Shown in pieces: positions 33,234-46,084 of a DNA stretch of 64,000 bases. Under the pieces are notes generated by a model. It searched no databases and was not told the DNA's origin. It was given only the letters and a program-made list of their open reading frames with translations. The stretch is from Symsagittifera roscoffensis. Its lineage: Eukaryota; Xenacoelomorpha; Acoela; Convolutidae. Made by a program: the position numbers and the translations under genes. Within the stretch, counting starts at the first letter, position 1; each line of letters starts with the position of its first letter. The DNA lies in assembly GCF_963678635.1 (NCBI RefSeq), contig NW_026971073.1:102001-166000 (forward strand). Reading direction: 5' to 3'.

Positions 33234-33440
33234 AAATTCACAAGCTGTTAACTGGGGCTTTCATCGCGCATAACTGACTCCTATGATATTAGAATTTCGA
33301 CACCGTTTGCATAATATTTCGAAGAATATGAGATGTTTGAAGATAAAAACACAGGATGACAACTGTGAACAAGCAACAAAAAACAAGCACCATTCGAAAC
33401 CAATTTATTTTGATTTGATGATTTAAAAATTTAACGTTTG
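33234..33440 (+). other. 3' UTR of the RLE retroelement
   Basis: 207 bases between the stop codon and the target duplication, ending AAATTTAACGTTTG with no poly(A) or short-repeat tail. RLE elements often use a structured 3' UTR to recruit their RT. I see no long stem here. Confidence 0.6.
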
Positions 33441-33455
33441 ATTTTAGCTGCACAA
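33441..33455 (+). repeat. Right copy of 15-bp target-site duplication
   Basis: ATTTTAGCTGCACAA, after which the satellite core continues with TGTTATGCAGTTACC as in the empty site of unit 2. Confidence 0.85.
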
Positions 33456-36400
33456 TGTTATGCAGTTACCTTTTGAACACTGAGAGCCTTAAACACTGTC
33501 ACTTGCACACCCTCATTAGTCCACAAGCTATCGATCTCGAATAAACCTATTTCTACCCCTGCCAGAACAATAATTGGAAATTTGTGACCTATCAGCTACT
33601 TTTCAGCAGTCTCTTTTTAGTTTAGGGCTTTGAGAACGGTCTCACGGTTTAGATAGCGTTTAATTGAGCCTCTCATTTTTCCAGGGAGTACTTGCAGACT
33701 TTTCTGTTTGCTTTTTTATCATTTATTAAATGATTTAATTACTTACTCATTTTCTGTCTTACTTACATTTTACTTAATCTTTTTGTTCAGCCACTTCCTC
33801 ACTTAGCGTACATACTCTACCTAACTTTACCTTTTACTTTCTATCTAATTTTTTCAAACTTTGATTCAACCTTTTCTCACTGTGCGTTTTTTTTTCAATT
33901 CACTGGATTACTTTCAAGCTTTAACCTTCAATTTGTTCTTAATTTTTTTTCACTCAACCTAATTGTTTTAATTTACTTCACTTTACATTAATTATTTTAA
34001 TTGTACCTAAATTCACACACAAGTAATAATTATATTTCTAACGCATCTTTCGCTTACATACTAACAAACCTAATTTTCACATACATGCATACAACTAAAA
34101 CACATATTTGAACACAAAGATACAGACAAAACAACATGTACACAATACTTTACTTTGCCGTATCTTATCTTATTTTCGTTTACTTTACAAACTCAACTAC
34201 TCAAACTCAACTACTTACTTATTTACTTACTTACTTTCTCACATACTAAAACACTTACCTACATACTTACTTACCTCTTACTCACTTACTCATTCACGTA
34301 TTTGATGACCATTTTACTGAGTAAATTACTGAACTATCCACTTTTTATTCAAGTAATTACTCATTTTCTTCCTTATTACTTACTGACTTACTTCCTTACA
34401 TATTTACTTCCCAATTTATTTTCTTGTTTAACTTCTTACTTCTTCCATCTGCATCTCATTTTCTACTTATTTACTTACTAGCTTACTGACTTCTTTCTTT
34501 AATCCTATACGTACTTATAATTTTCTTATATACATACCCTGAATTTATGCCCACTTTAGTTTTTTTATTAGTTTACTTACTTACCTACTAACTTTTAACC
34601 TACTCACAAAAATAGTACTGAATTACTTAACTACTTAATTACTTTTTTTCTGAAGTATTGACTTACTTACTTTTTTTACAAACTCATTTTTTACCTGGTT
34701 TCTTACTTACTTTCTTGTTTAATTCACTTCACTTAACTCTAATTGGGTTCAAGCTGTTTCACTTAACTTAAGTTTTTTTACTTACTTAATAATCAATTTT
34801 TTACTGAATTTCTTCACCTTAACTCAATTAAGCTTACTTCCATCAATTCATCGTTACTTTTTTGTTTAATGACCATTTTTTCTAATCTAACTTTCTTTTT
34901 TTACTTAATCTCAGTTTACTTAACTTAATTTTTCATACAGTGTTGACCTAAGCTCATAAAAAACTAACTTACTTTTTTATATCTCACTTTTTTTCTTTAT
35001 TTTCTCTTTACTTTAGTTCGCAATGTTTTGCTTTCTGTTAGTATGGGTTATTTAACCTACTTAACATTACTTCATTCTAATTTATTTGAGATAACTTTAA
35101 TTTCTTTTCAATTAATTCCTACCGTAAATTGCTTTCGTAATTTCTTTACTTGACTGATCCTAAGTTTTGTTCCTTTACCGTTTCACGTTTACTCAATCAT
35201 ACTTACTTTACTTTAAACACTTTACTTTACCTAACTTTACTTTAAATTACTCCTCTTTATTTTTTCTTTTTAATTTAACCTAAATTCACATTAATTTTTA
35301 TAACTATATCCACCTAATTACCTGCTAAGTCAATTACTACCTAACCTAGATACTCATATAGATACTTTCTAACATACTTTTTTATACCTGTCTTAGAAAG
35401 TACACGCATACTTTTTGAAATTTCTAAACGCACAATCCCATTGATCGGTTAGCTGATGAAAGAGTTAATGTTTTTTAGTAACAAAAAGAAAATCAATTCC
35501 TTCAAAGTACTTGAATCCAAAGTGCGGTAGTAATGATAGATAGTTTAAAAAATCAGAGATTAAGCCAATTTTTTTATATATAGCCATATCTCTGTGTAGT
35601 GACACCTTTAACTCAATAGAACAAAAGTTGAAACTTTGATAGGTGGGTTGGTTGAAAAGATGTACGTAGAGATAGCAAGATGTACCAACGGATTGATGGC
35701 TGTATGATTGGACGGATTTTTGACTGTCTGGTTGGACCAAAATCTGATTGGATGAATGGATGGCTGAAGGTATGAACAGTTGATTGGACAGTTAGATGAA
35801 TAGATAGCTAGTTAACCGGATGGCAGGCTGGTTGGTTAGATGACTGATAGATAGCTGGTTGGTTAGATGGTTAATGGCGTCATATAGGAATTGACAATTG
35901 ACGGATGAAAGATGGCTTGATGGATGAAAGGTTTTATGATGGATGGATGTTCTTATGAAGGATGCATGGCTTGATGAATGGATGGCTTGATGCAGAGATT
36001 GTTTGATGGATTAAGGGTTGGCTAGATAAATGAATGAATCGATAAATGAATGGATTGTTGAACTGATCGAAGGCTGATTAGAAGAGCGAATAAAAACTTG
36101 TTTGGACTGATAACTTGCTGTATGGACAATGGTCGACAGGATGGATGAATGTTTGGCTGAATAGCTTAATAATTGATTGAAAGGAGAGCTGGCATGACGG
36201 GATGGATGGTTGGTTGGGTTGAAATATGCCTGGCTGAATAGCTAACTAACTAGCTGGTTGGTTCGGCGACTAGATTTTTAGGTGTCTGAAATGATGGAGA
36301 GCTGGTCGGACGAGAAATTGACTGAGGGCTGTACGTCTGGTTGGATAGCTAGACCGATGTTTTTTTTGATATACGGATAGCTGGGAGTAACCAGTTTGAT

Positions 36401-37089
36401 GGTTGGATGGCCAACCAACTTACTTTACTTTATCTTACTTTTATTTTTCTTCATCTTCTCTTTACTTTAGTTCACAATGTTTTGGCCTTATAATAAGGCC
36501 AACTTACTTACTTTATTTTGTCTTACTTTCATTTTTCTTTATCTTCTCTTTACTTTAGTTTTATCTTCTCTTCTCTTTTGCTTGCATAGATGGATGGTTG
36601 ATTAGACGAAAAAATTTTGTACGAATGAATGGATGGGTAGCTCGCTGGTCATTCAGATGGATGGAATAAAAGTTGCCACTAGGATAAATGACTGTTTGGA
36701 TAGATAACTCTGTGGATGAAGGGATGGTAAGAGGTTTGTGTGGCTGAAGGGATTGACGAAAAACACACAGATTGCTGCTGTATGGATGGTTGGATGGATC
36801 AATGGATGAAACAATGGCTCGTTGGATGGAAGGATGCATGGTTGACTGAATAGTTAGATGGATGGATCGGCTAAGGCCGCTTGGATCGATGACCGATTGA
36901 ATAGATTACTTTGTGCATGGATGGAGGATTAGATTTTTGGGTGGCTGAAAGGCTGTATGATGAGTACCTAGGTTGCTGCTGTATAAATGATTGGAGCAAT
37001 GGATGAACTAATGGCTTGCCGGATGACGCGAAGGTTGGGTGGCTGGTTTCATAGTGTATTGATGGTTAGATGACTGGATGAGTGGATGC

Positions 37090-39690
37090 TTCAATTGTTC
37101 AAAAACTAACGTGTTTACGAATGGACAATGGATTGTTAGACGTAGGGATAGATGGCTAGATATCTGGATCTACGACTGGATTTATAACCTTTCTACCTCA
37201 CTAACTTATGCTGACTTGCTCTTGCTGACCGCGCTGTTGTATACGATAAATATACAGGCAAACATATCCTTTGATATAGTTTGACGTTTCAGAGGCAATG
37301 AAGTGCAATAGCACGGTTATTAGGGATATATTCAATGATGAATTGTTTTGTAAACGTTGAGCCATGATAAATTATGCAGTTATGTCACTCACTGAGTTTT
37401 TAGATAAAGAACAAAATTTTGAAACGAGATCTTGGTTCTTTTCTGGTTTATCAATTTTTCCGCTGAAAAAAAAGCTTTCACTTTAACAGTGTTAATTGAT
37501 CAATTTGAAACAAACACAATCAATTCACAACTTCAGCCACGTACTAATATGAATAATTGATTTCTGTTTGAACAAGATCAACTGTTTAATAATAGCGCTT
37601 TTGGTTCAAGTGTTTTGCAATTCTAGTTTTAGTAGTTTCGAACAACCTCACAAATAAGGTGACTCATGGCGCCAACTCTCATCTTCATGTAAAAAAGTAA
37701 TAGGGATCGATGAAAAGTGTTTAAGGATATGGAATTGATCTAAAACTTTAAGAAGTCTTTGTTTTGGGCTAAAATTTTGACTGAAGATAGAATTTGCTGA
37801 GAACTTTCGAAATGTTTGATGTAGATATGATTTACTAAGTTAAATGTGTTAACTAGCCACAACCTATTGCTAGCCTGATCCAAGATAAATGAGTGAGGAC
37901 AATCAAGTTTTACCTGAAGGTATTTGACAATTTTTTCTAATTCATGTATTTGGGCCAGAGTAAACTGATGTAAGTGTTTTGACGAGCATTTTCCTAATAA
38001 ACTGACCTTTAGTAGGTGTCAATTTCCGTTAAAAAAACTATACAGAGTGTGTTTGTTTTTTTACGAGGTGGCAGCAGAATTAGGTTTTTAGGTTAATTTG
38101 TTATAGGTCGAAGCTTCCGAAAAGTTAATAGTTTTGCAATAAACGATAAAACGGCTGAAAAGATTATTGTTTTTAAATGAACGTGAGTTGTCCAATCTGC
38201 AAAAAAAGAATTGATTTATCCCTGGCAGATTGAGAAACCTTAGATTGATACAAACCAGCCTAGCAAAAAAAGCTCATAAGGCTGCACATGCGTGTTAATA
38301 AGCTATCATGATTTTCCAAATCATTTCATACAAAATCTCACAAAACACAAGGCATGGCTTTTCAGTTATGCGGAGAGCGGACAATAGTTCGGATAGCGGA
38401 CAATAGATATCCCGGCGTTGTTTGTCACAACAACCTTCGGGGTTGTCCCCCGATAACATAGTCGGTATGGTTAAGTTTTTAGTTCAACAAGCACGATATT
38501 GATCAAAAAAAGTAGATCTAATCCTCTTTTTCTGTTATTGTGCTATCCGTGTCTGCCAAAATTTTTTGTTTCAAGACAAAACACAGAGGCATGGCACACA
38601 AAACAAAAGGAATCATAACTACATCGATTACTTCAAAAAACTTTTAGTAATTTCATTCTTCAGTCCAATTTTTGCCCAAAACAAAGACTTATTAAGATTC
38701 TAGATTAGTTTCATATCTTAAAAAGGTTTCATTTATCCTTAAAATTTGATTACATAAAGATAAGAGTTGTTGCTTAGAGTCACTCATTTTGTAATTTCGT
38801 TCGAAGTTAAGAAAACTGGATTTGCAAAGCACTCGAACTAAAAACTTTAATATCAAATAATTTGCTTGCTTCAAACAGATCACTATCAGTTAGTGATAGT
38901 AAAAGGTTAAGTTACTAATTCATTATCTTTGTTTCAAAATATTTGATTATCTTTGAATGGTAGCAATGTTTCTCTTCAAAGGAACAATTCATCGACAGTT
39001 TTACTCTTAATAAACTTATGTTTGCTCTTCAATGACTCTGAAATGTCAAACTATTGGATTGGAGTTTGAAACAAAGAAAAGTTCAAAACTTCAATCAAAA
39101 AAAATTTTAAGTTATTTGCAGACTCTGGAGATCCAATTGATACAGCAGTAGTAAGAGGTATAGTTTATCTAAAAAGTGAAAAAATTACTTTTTGAAATTA
39201 AATTTACCGAACTTTTTCCAAATGTTGAGACTGAAATTTTTAAACTTCGTCTGGTTAATTTACTGAATGCAAATGACTAATGTTCTGGCCTCTGAAAAAA
39301 ATACCTTTGTATCCTTTAAGAACTAGGCCTGTTTTTAGAACAACACATGCTACCAAGTATCAATTGACAAAAAAAAATTAACGACTAACTTGATTCAAAA
39401 TTTTGTCAGTTTTTCAAAGGAATTAAAAGTTTTCTATGATCACCACGTAGTGTATGACAAGTGTTTGAAAGTCTAATGTGCTGATTTTTGTTTGCTTGTT
39501 AGATAGTGAGTGTTTTTATGTTTGTTCATTTAAATACCTGTGATATTTATTTGCCATGTTTGAGCTATCTTTTTCAAAGTAAAACGGCCATAGTTTATGT
39601 TTGCATGTATAACTATATCGAATACGGCAATGCGTAAGAAGAGCAGGGCAGCGCAGAGTAGTGTAGAACAAAGTTGTTACATCCAGTCAA
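37090..39690. other. No gene seen
   Basis: AT-rich unique-looking sequence. The only local feature noted is a short UUCG-type hairpin (ACAACC-TTCG-GGGTTGT region near 38430). No coding, LTR or tandem structure was recognised. Confidence 0.5.
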
Positions 39691-40490
39691 AGATCCAGAT
39701 ATCTGGCCACCTTTCGTTATGTCTATCAAGTCATTCAGCACTCATAAAAACTTTTCCATCTTTTCAACTTTTCAAGACTCCTTTCAACCAGACGTCTATC
39801 CATCAAGCAACTATGCTACCAACCAACCAACCATCGCGTCATGCGACAAGCCATTATTTTTTTACTGATCCAACCATTCATACAGCAGCAATCTATGTAC
39901 TTATTGTCCATTCTTTCAGCCACCATAAAATCGTATCATCCATCCATCCACAAAATATCTATCCAAACATTCATTTATCCGAAAGCCATTAATCTTTCTA
40001 TCTATCTGAAAAACCAGCGCGCCACCCATCTATTCAATAACATGAAATATTTTTCGTCTGATCAACCATCCATCCATGCAATCAGGCGTCCATCTATCAA
40101 ATCTGTTGATCCCAGCTATCCTTTCATCAAAAAACGCATCGCTCTTGCTATCCAACCAGACGCCTGGAGTCGGTCGAGTTTTTTTTCCCAAGGAACAGTT
40201 TTTATATCAATTGAGCCGCCATAAGGTCTCAACTTAAATGAAACGTCGCAAATAAAGTTATTAAAAATTACAAAATATGAAAAAGAGCTGGAAAACTTTT
40301 CTTTTTAAAATTGTCGTTATAAGTTTGTTTTAAGGACGTATGCGTTTCTTGAATTATTTCTAAAGCAATTTGAGTAACTCGGGTTTTCGCAATTTCACCG
40401 TTTTTTCCAACGCCTATCCAAGGTGCTCAGTGTCAGCCATTAGAGATAGAAGGTGCCTACCAGCCAGATACTTTTCGACTTGTCTATTTT
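39690..40490 (-). repeat. Inverted fragment of the macrosatellite
   Basis: About 39740-40170 is rich in CCATCCATC and related words, the reverse complement of the GATGG tract. About 40205-40480 is the reverse complement of the unit core (matching about 26085-26400, including the TTAAGGACGTAT and CACCGTTTTTTCCAACGC segments). It is diverged from the array units. The plus-strand frames here are low complexity. Confidence 0.75.
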
Positions 40491-42080
40491 TCTGCAATAA
40501 ATAACCAAATGATTTGCTGGAAACACTTTTGTTTTGTAAAACTGCACCAAGTTTTTGCAAATGGCCCGTTGCATTTTTTCATATTCATTTCCAATTTTAC
40601 TTTTTCCACTCGTCCTTTCCTCCTTGAAATTTCTATTCCCCTCCTGAGAAACACGGCATACTTTTCCTCCATGGTTCCTCCATGTTCCTGCAAAAATTTC
40701 TTTTTTATCATTTCAAAACTTGGCAAATTTATCATTTGCTATAATCTGCCCAGTAACGACCACCGCCTTTGGAGAAGGATTTTAGTTTACTGCTTTTCAC
40801 CATAAAAAGTAGCCCAAATTGTGAAAAAGAGTTTACTGCTGCCAAAAGTTAAGCTACGCTGCCTAAATCGCCAAAAAAAATTTACTATATACCATAAAAG
40901 TCAATTCCACTTCCTAATACAAGATTCAACGAAACAAAAATAACAATTAATATGATTCATATAATTAATCAGAATCAATAAATAGGTACCCAAAAAGTGA
41001 AACTAGAAAATTTTTTTGTATCATGATCCTTTTTATTAAGCTTAGCTCAGCAAAATCTTAAGTAGGCGGTCTTCTGCTTTTGGGTTGGAAATTTTCTTTC
41101 CATTTGAAAATCCGGGAAGCTTGTCGCCTTTTTTCATAGTCTTTTCCCCTTTTCCCTTTTCCAATCGCCCTTTCCAAATTGGAACTTCAATTCACCTCAC
41201 AAAAAACACGGCATATGTTACTCCTTGGTTGGGAACTTTGAATTTTGTTTATTGTTGAAAACTTTATAAAATTTAAGTTAATTATCAATATCTTCAGTAC
41301 ACCAAGTTCCCTCTAAAGTGTTATGATACTTAATCACCCCGCCCGTACAACTTGCCTTTTTTCCCCAATTTAGAAAAACCTCTTCTCGGCGCTCGGAAAA
41401 GGGACATGTTCAAACATGATATTCAGCCAAGTACCCTAGACACAATTGAATAACCAAGCCGCAAAACGAAGGATCCTGCATGGATTATAGTTCAAGAGTT
41501 TTATTATAAAAATTTAAATTGTCTAAGTCTTTTATTGAGAAACAGATTGATGAGACACCTACAAGGTTGAAAACATTTGATAAAAAAATATGCATAAAGC
41601 TATAAACAACAATTTTAGCACAAAACTATATCACACACTCGCACTCATTGAAATTCAAAAAAAGTAAACAGCATTAAAAAAACAACTATGTCTCACAAAG
41701 AGAAACAATCATTGAAATTAATAAAATTTTTGTAGTTGTTTAGTTCTCGATGTATGTTATTTTGTGTACTTCAACAGTTTGATAACAAGGTTGAAGGGAG
41801 CTTGCACTTCTCAATCATAAGTATACAAACTTCTCAGTGGAACCTTTGTTGGGCGGTGGGTCTATGACTTTTTGTGATTCAAAACCTTTAAAAGGAGATT
41901 TCCTTAAAGGTTTCTAGTTCACTGGAACATCCTAATTCAATATCTCTTCATCATCGCTAGCAATTTCCGGTGTACGAAAAAATCTCGGGTCTGTAGGCTG
42001 AAATGATAGGTCACTGTCGCAGTTATCAATAACTGAACAATCAATCAAATTTGAAAATTCCTCTTTAGTGCTACTTTGTT
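40490..42080. other. No intact gene; two related segments
   Basis: Segments near 40570-40700 and 41130-41230 share pyrimidine-rich words (CTTTTTCCA...CGTCCTTTCC, AAACACGGCATA). This stretch lies downstream of the polymerase relic in element sense and could be further Polinton remains, but I see no recognisable capsid, ATPase, protease or integrase motif. Confidence 0.4.
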
Positions 42081-44770
42081 CAGCTCGTTAACAAAAATTT
42101 TATGTTTGTCTATGGTAAGCCGCACCATTGATCTTTTCAGTTTCGTTCCGTTAAGCAAAACGGATCGAAGTTGCTCAAGATAGAGAGGTTTTTTCATCTC
42201 TCGGTTAACACTTTTTGCTCTCTGTTTGGTTTTTAGCTCAATCCTTCTAAATAAGCAATTGAATACGCTTTTGGCTTCAAAAATACCCTTTCGAAAACAA
42301 CAGAACCATTCAATTCATCATATAATTTTTATAGGAACTTTTTTGTTTGTCTCGTCGAATAGTAGATGGTTACGTGGGTACAAGCTAGATCTAAATCAGC
42401 TTTCAGATTCAGCAATTCTGTACAAAAATCCTCAGTCTGAACATCATGAAACAAGAAATCAGTGCCTTTGTACAACACGCGAGCTTCTTGACCGTACATT
42501 TTGATTATTTTTTGTGAAAAAAATTATATAGTTCTAAATTGGAAACATCGAGAATTGCCGCGCCAATGTAGGTGGGTTTTTTCCACTTGATGGATTTTCA
42601 TGTCAGTGTGACGCCAATTAAGTCTTCCCTAAATATTAAGATACTATTAAAATTGAGCTTTTTGCCTCAGATTTAAGCGCTTTCCTCGTCATTAACTATT
42701 TTGAGAATCTGTCTTCGTCGTAAATTCTACATAACTTTTCCAAAGCAGGAATTGTTAAGCAGTTTAAAGAAGTGTTTTGTAAACTCGAAATTTCAGGCTG
42801 CTGTCTGACTTTTGTATTTAAGTCTATAAATGACTGCATGAAATTGGATTGATTGAACTGAGGAACTTTATGTATTTTCGGTATTTCCAGTTCCTGGGCT
42901 TCAAAGAAATTCAGCATTGAGTAATGACAAACGTATTTTTTTCATATAATGTTTCCATGAGTTTTTTGGTTGAATTTTGTTTGTGCTGAAATTTCATCTG
43001 AGAGTCTGAAAGCCTTTGGTTGCTTGTTTTGAATTTTTCAGAACTATGAAGAAACTCATTTGGTAAGTCATGCAACTGTTTCGGATATTTGATACCACAC
43101 TCTACGAAAAATCACTTGTCTGCTTCATCTGAGGTATTCATTATCTCAGTCAAGGCCTTTTTATTCCATTCGAAATTGACTACTGGCCTTTTCTTCAACA
43201 TCGTTCCCCATAGAGGTTAACCACATCTAGAAAAAGACCAAATGTTGTTGTCTTGTTTGAATCGTACGTTGAAAGATACGGATTGTTCGCCTTCATGTAT
43301 CTTTTTTTTCTCATGTTCCGTTGAGGCCACCACGAATAGCATTTTCACAAAAGAGTACCATATCAATATCTGACAAAAGCTCTAACTCTACTCCAGTGAT
43401 TTCTGCATTGCATCCCATGAGACGTTTGGTGAGCTGTAATAGTGAAAGGGGTCCAAATCAAAAGGTTAGGGAAGTTTTCGAAAATATCAGATAAAAGTAA
43501 AACATCGGTTTTCAGGAAGATATCGTCATAATCTCCCTTGTCACGGCAATTAAAATTTTCCCATACACAATTCGCAAATTTCAAAACTGCAGGTAATACG
43601 TCAGTTTTTCCGGGAAGAGAATTAATCCAGTTTGATCCAAAAACGGGCAGACTATTTTCCTGAATTTTTTTGAAGCTATCCATATAAGAGTAGGGATAAA
43701 CGCCTTTCTTTTTCAGTTATCTTAGTTCATTTGAATCTTTGTGGTGTAGTTCAAGAGTTAAAAAATCATTTTCTGTCAGGGTTTTAGTCAGACTGTCTAA
43801 ACCGGATGGGAGGAATCTAAAACTATCCAAAAACCTCATTTCTACATACTTTTTTTGCGCAATTCATGATTTTGAGAAGCATTCACCCACATGAACATGT
43901 AAACTGAAAGAAATATACGTTTTACTTGTAAACGTAAACTGAAAGAAATATACGTTTATTGTCAGTTTTACTTTTGACTGAAGTTTCAAATTTCCAATGA
44001 GATGATGAGCGTCATATTTACTGAGGTTATGTAGCAGCACAAGGGTGAAAGACAGATTTCTCAGCTTTCAAATGCAATCACTATGAGCCAACCCATGAAC
44101 TTTTCCAGTGGCATGATCATGATGAACAATAGTTTTGTTCGAAAGCTTTTCTCTGCTGATTACACAGTTGACTTGAGTGGCAAAAAAAAACTTGACAATC
44201 TTCATAGGAAATAACAAGCTTTCTGTACTCTTGTTTTGCTTTCTGTCGAACATTGCTAAAGAAAGAATTCATGGAGTCGTTACCGCGAGATATATCATAA
44301 AAAGACTCATTGCACGTTCTGTCAACAAACTGTGCCAAATAAACACAATTTTTGTTCTTCTAGTCTTGTAGTGTTTTCAGTTTTTGTTACGTCGTCTCGA
44401 TTTTTGTGACAAAGCGCTTCAGTGTCTGCGTATATTACAAGAGGGCACGTTAATGTCTTAAACCAGTGTTGAAACTTATTTTTGGTCCCCTCCAGAGGCA
44501 GTCTGATTGCAGTAGCCTCATAGCTTAAGATGATCCTCCAAAACTTGGTTGGTTTTTTCCTCCGTCTGACATTGACAAATATCATGTTGCTGGCTAATGT
44601 GATCTTTCGAATCACAAACATTGCCAAAAAATTCGTCACAAAATACACATTTTCTTGGGCTTTTTGCATCATGATATAGACGAAGATTTCGGAGAACATT
44701 GTCAAATCTCGTTTATATTTTCGAACTGATGCCTCAAGTGTAATTTGCTGTTTTCCTGGAAACAATTTTG
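42080..44770 (-). pseudogene. Decayed Polinton/Maverick-type protein-primed DNA polymerase B
   Basis: Family-B DNA polymerase of self-synthesising transposons, broken by many stops and frameshifts. In element order: Exo I motif VIYADTEAL (Asp-x-Glu codons at 44418-44426); an HHDHATGKVHGLAHSDC block (about 44085-44145) like the zinc/HNH-like insert of these polymerases; Exo III-like YDDIFLKTDVLLLSDIF (about 43490-43545); motif A region FLDVVNLYG (about 43210-43235); a HKVPQFNQS...FIDLNTK block (about 42825-42880); motif B NNSCFGK (about 42738-42758); a damaged motif C reading YKGTDF where YxDTDS is expected (about 42450-42475); and the C-terminal KIFVNELNKVAL (about 42080-42115). The two frames at 43363-43683 and 44322-44765 are the longest surviving pieces. 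No integrase, capsid gene or terminal inverted repeat was recognised nearby. Confidence 0.85.
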
Positions 44771-46084
44771 TGTCACTTCACAAAATGATTGTTGAGCTTT
44801 CTTTTCTCTTGTAGATTTTCTGTTGCTGGCTGCAAATGAATTCCATCGAAACCATCTAAGACAAGAACAAAATTTGATGAAGTTATCTTTGGCAAGCACC
44901 TAAATGGTTGTATGTTATATCAGCTTCAAAGAAATATTTGTTTTATAATATTTTTTTTCGAATGAGAAAAATATGTATTTTAAAAACTTGAAATGAAAAC
45001 AATGCTGAAGAAAAACGAAAAAATGAAGTATTTGCAAAGAAAAAAAATGAGTCGGGTACGTAGAAGCGTTCATTAAATAGTAATTTTCATAGTTTCCAGA
45101 ATATGCTAAAGTTAACTGGATTGTTTTTTGCAAAGTATGTTCAAAATAGTTTCACTTCCAATCTAGATAATAAATTCAAAAACATTTTTGATTGTCATTA
45201 CAATTTTTTCTGAATTACAAATATTTTTTTTTGTTTTGCCAAAACTTTGAGTCAAAAATTAGCCAGAAGTGGAGAACGAAGACCAAAAATTTTTTTTTTA
45301 TCTGTTGTATGATATTGTTTTCTGCGTTATTGTGGTTAGTGAAGTATTATCTGCATAGTTAATAATTCGCATATCCCTATGCTTGATTATTACAAAAAAA
45401 AACTATCTCAAAAGCATGCTTGTCGTAAGAAAAAAACAATATTTCTTCGAAAAACATAAAACCTTCTTATGGTCTTCAAAATCAAAATGAACGCAACCAC
45501 CTTAGATGAAAATTTTCATTTCCATTTTTCTTATTTATGGTTCAATTGTTTTCGGGCAAGTTTCGTGATTTTATGCTATTTTATTTGAATGTTCTATACT
45601 TTAATTTTTTTTTCATGTTATTTTATTTAATGTTGTTTAATTTGTCCATTTGTAATTGCTCATGAGAAAACATAACAGTACTCAGCATTGAGCCTACTCG
45701 TGCCATGTGGTTATTTTTTAGTTTTTAAGAAAGAAAACAAGCCAAAAAAGGACAAATTAAAAAAGGCAAAAAAACCAAACGAACATGTTACAAATTGAGA
45801 AATAAACAATGCATATGAAAAGTGTTAATCAAATACAATGTCGGATGTTTTGTATCAAAAAAAAATTTTGCCCCAGAAAACTTTTAGAAGAAACTGTACT
45901 CTTTTGCAAAGATGTGGTAACTTTCAAAAACTTAGGATCAATCAGGAATCACAACTTGTCTGATGTATTTCAATAGTTCATTTAATTTTGCTACCATATA
46001 ATTGTTTTTGGCTAGGTTTTTGGCTAAGTTTTAAAAAGTTCGATGGCCAAAAACAATTTTGATCAGTTTGTTCAAAACAGCAGT
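44770..46084. other. No gene seen
   Basis: AT-rich. The first ~150 bases may hold degraded N-terminal polymerase coding sequence (weak similarity only). Nothing else was recognised. Confidence 0.4.

Larger units (their letters stand above)
29893..33440 (+). mobile_element. RLE-type (R2-like) non-LTR retroelement inserted in the macrosatellite
   Basis: A 3548-base insertion with one long ORF, a 5' region of about 270 bases carrying a 9-base minisatellite, and a 207-base 3' UTR without a poly(A) tail. It is bounded by the 15-base direct repeat ATTTTAGCTGCACAA (29878-29892 and 33441-33455). The preceding unit has the same sequence uninterrupted (13 of those bases identical), so insertion and target duplication are directly visible. 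No LTRs or terminal inverted repeats are seen. The ORF has an RT and a C-terminal zinc-knuckle/restriction-like endonuclease arrangement, as in elements that insert at specific sites. Confidence 0.88.
23690..37090. repeat. Macrosatellite array, ~3.4-3.7 kb units
   Basis: A composite unit is repeated in direct orientation. The unique block TTTCTAAACGCACAATCCC begins at 24727, 28156 and 35421: periods of 3429 and, after removing the inserted retroelement, about 3700 bases. Each unit contains, in order, a long TTAC-rich tract, a ~210-base unique block, a ~775-base GATGG/TTGG-rich tract, a short TTAC-rich tract, a second GATGG tract, and a ~650-base unique core (at 26080 and 29422). Frames inside the tracts encode only Ser/His/Pro/Ile or Leu/Thr/Tyr low-complexity peptides and are not genes. 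Confidence 0.9.
29422..37090. repeat. Macrosatellite unit 3, interrupted by a retroelement
   Basis: Core 29422-29892 resumes at 33456 after the inserted element. It is followed by the TTAC tract (about 33710-35420), unique block (35421-35635), GATGG tract (35640-36412), short TTAC tract (36413-36585) and a longer terminal GATGG tract to about 37090. Sequence right of it is unrelated. Confidence 0.85.
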
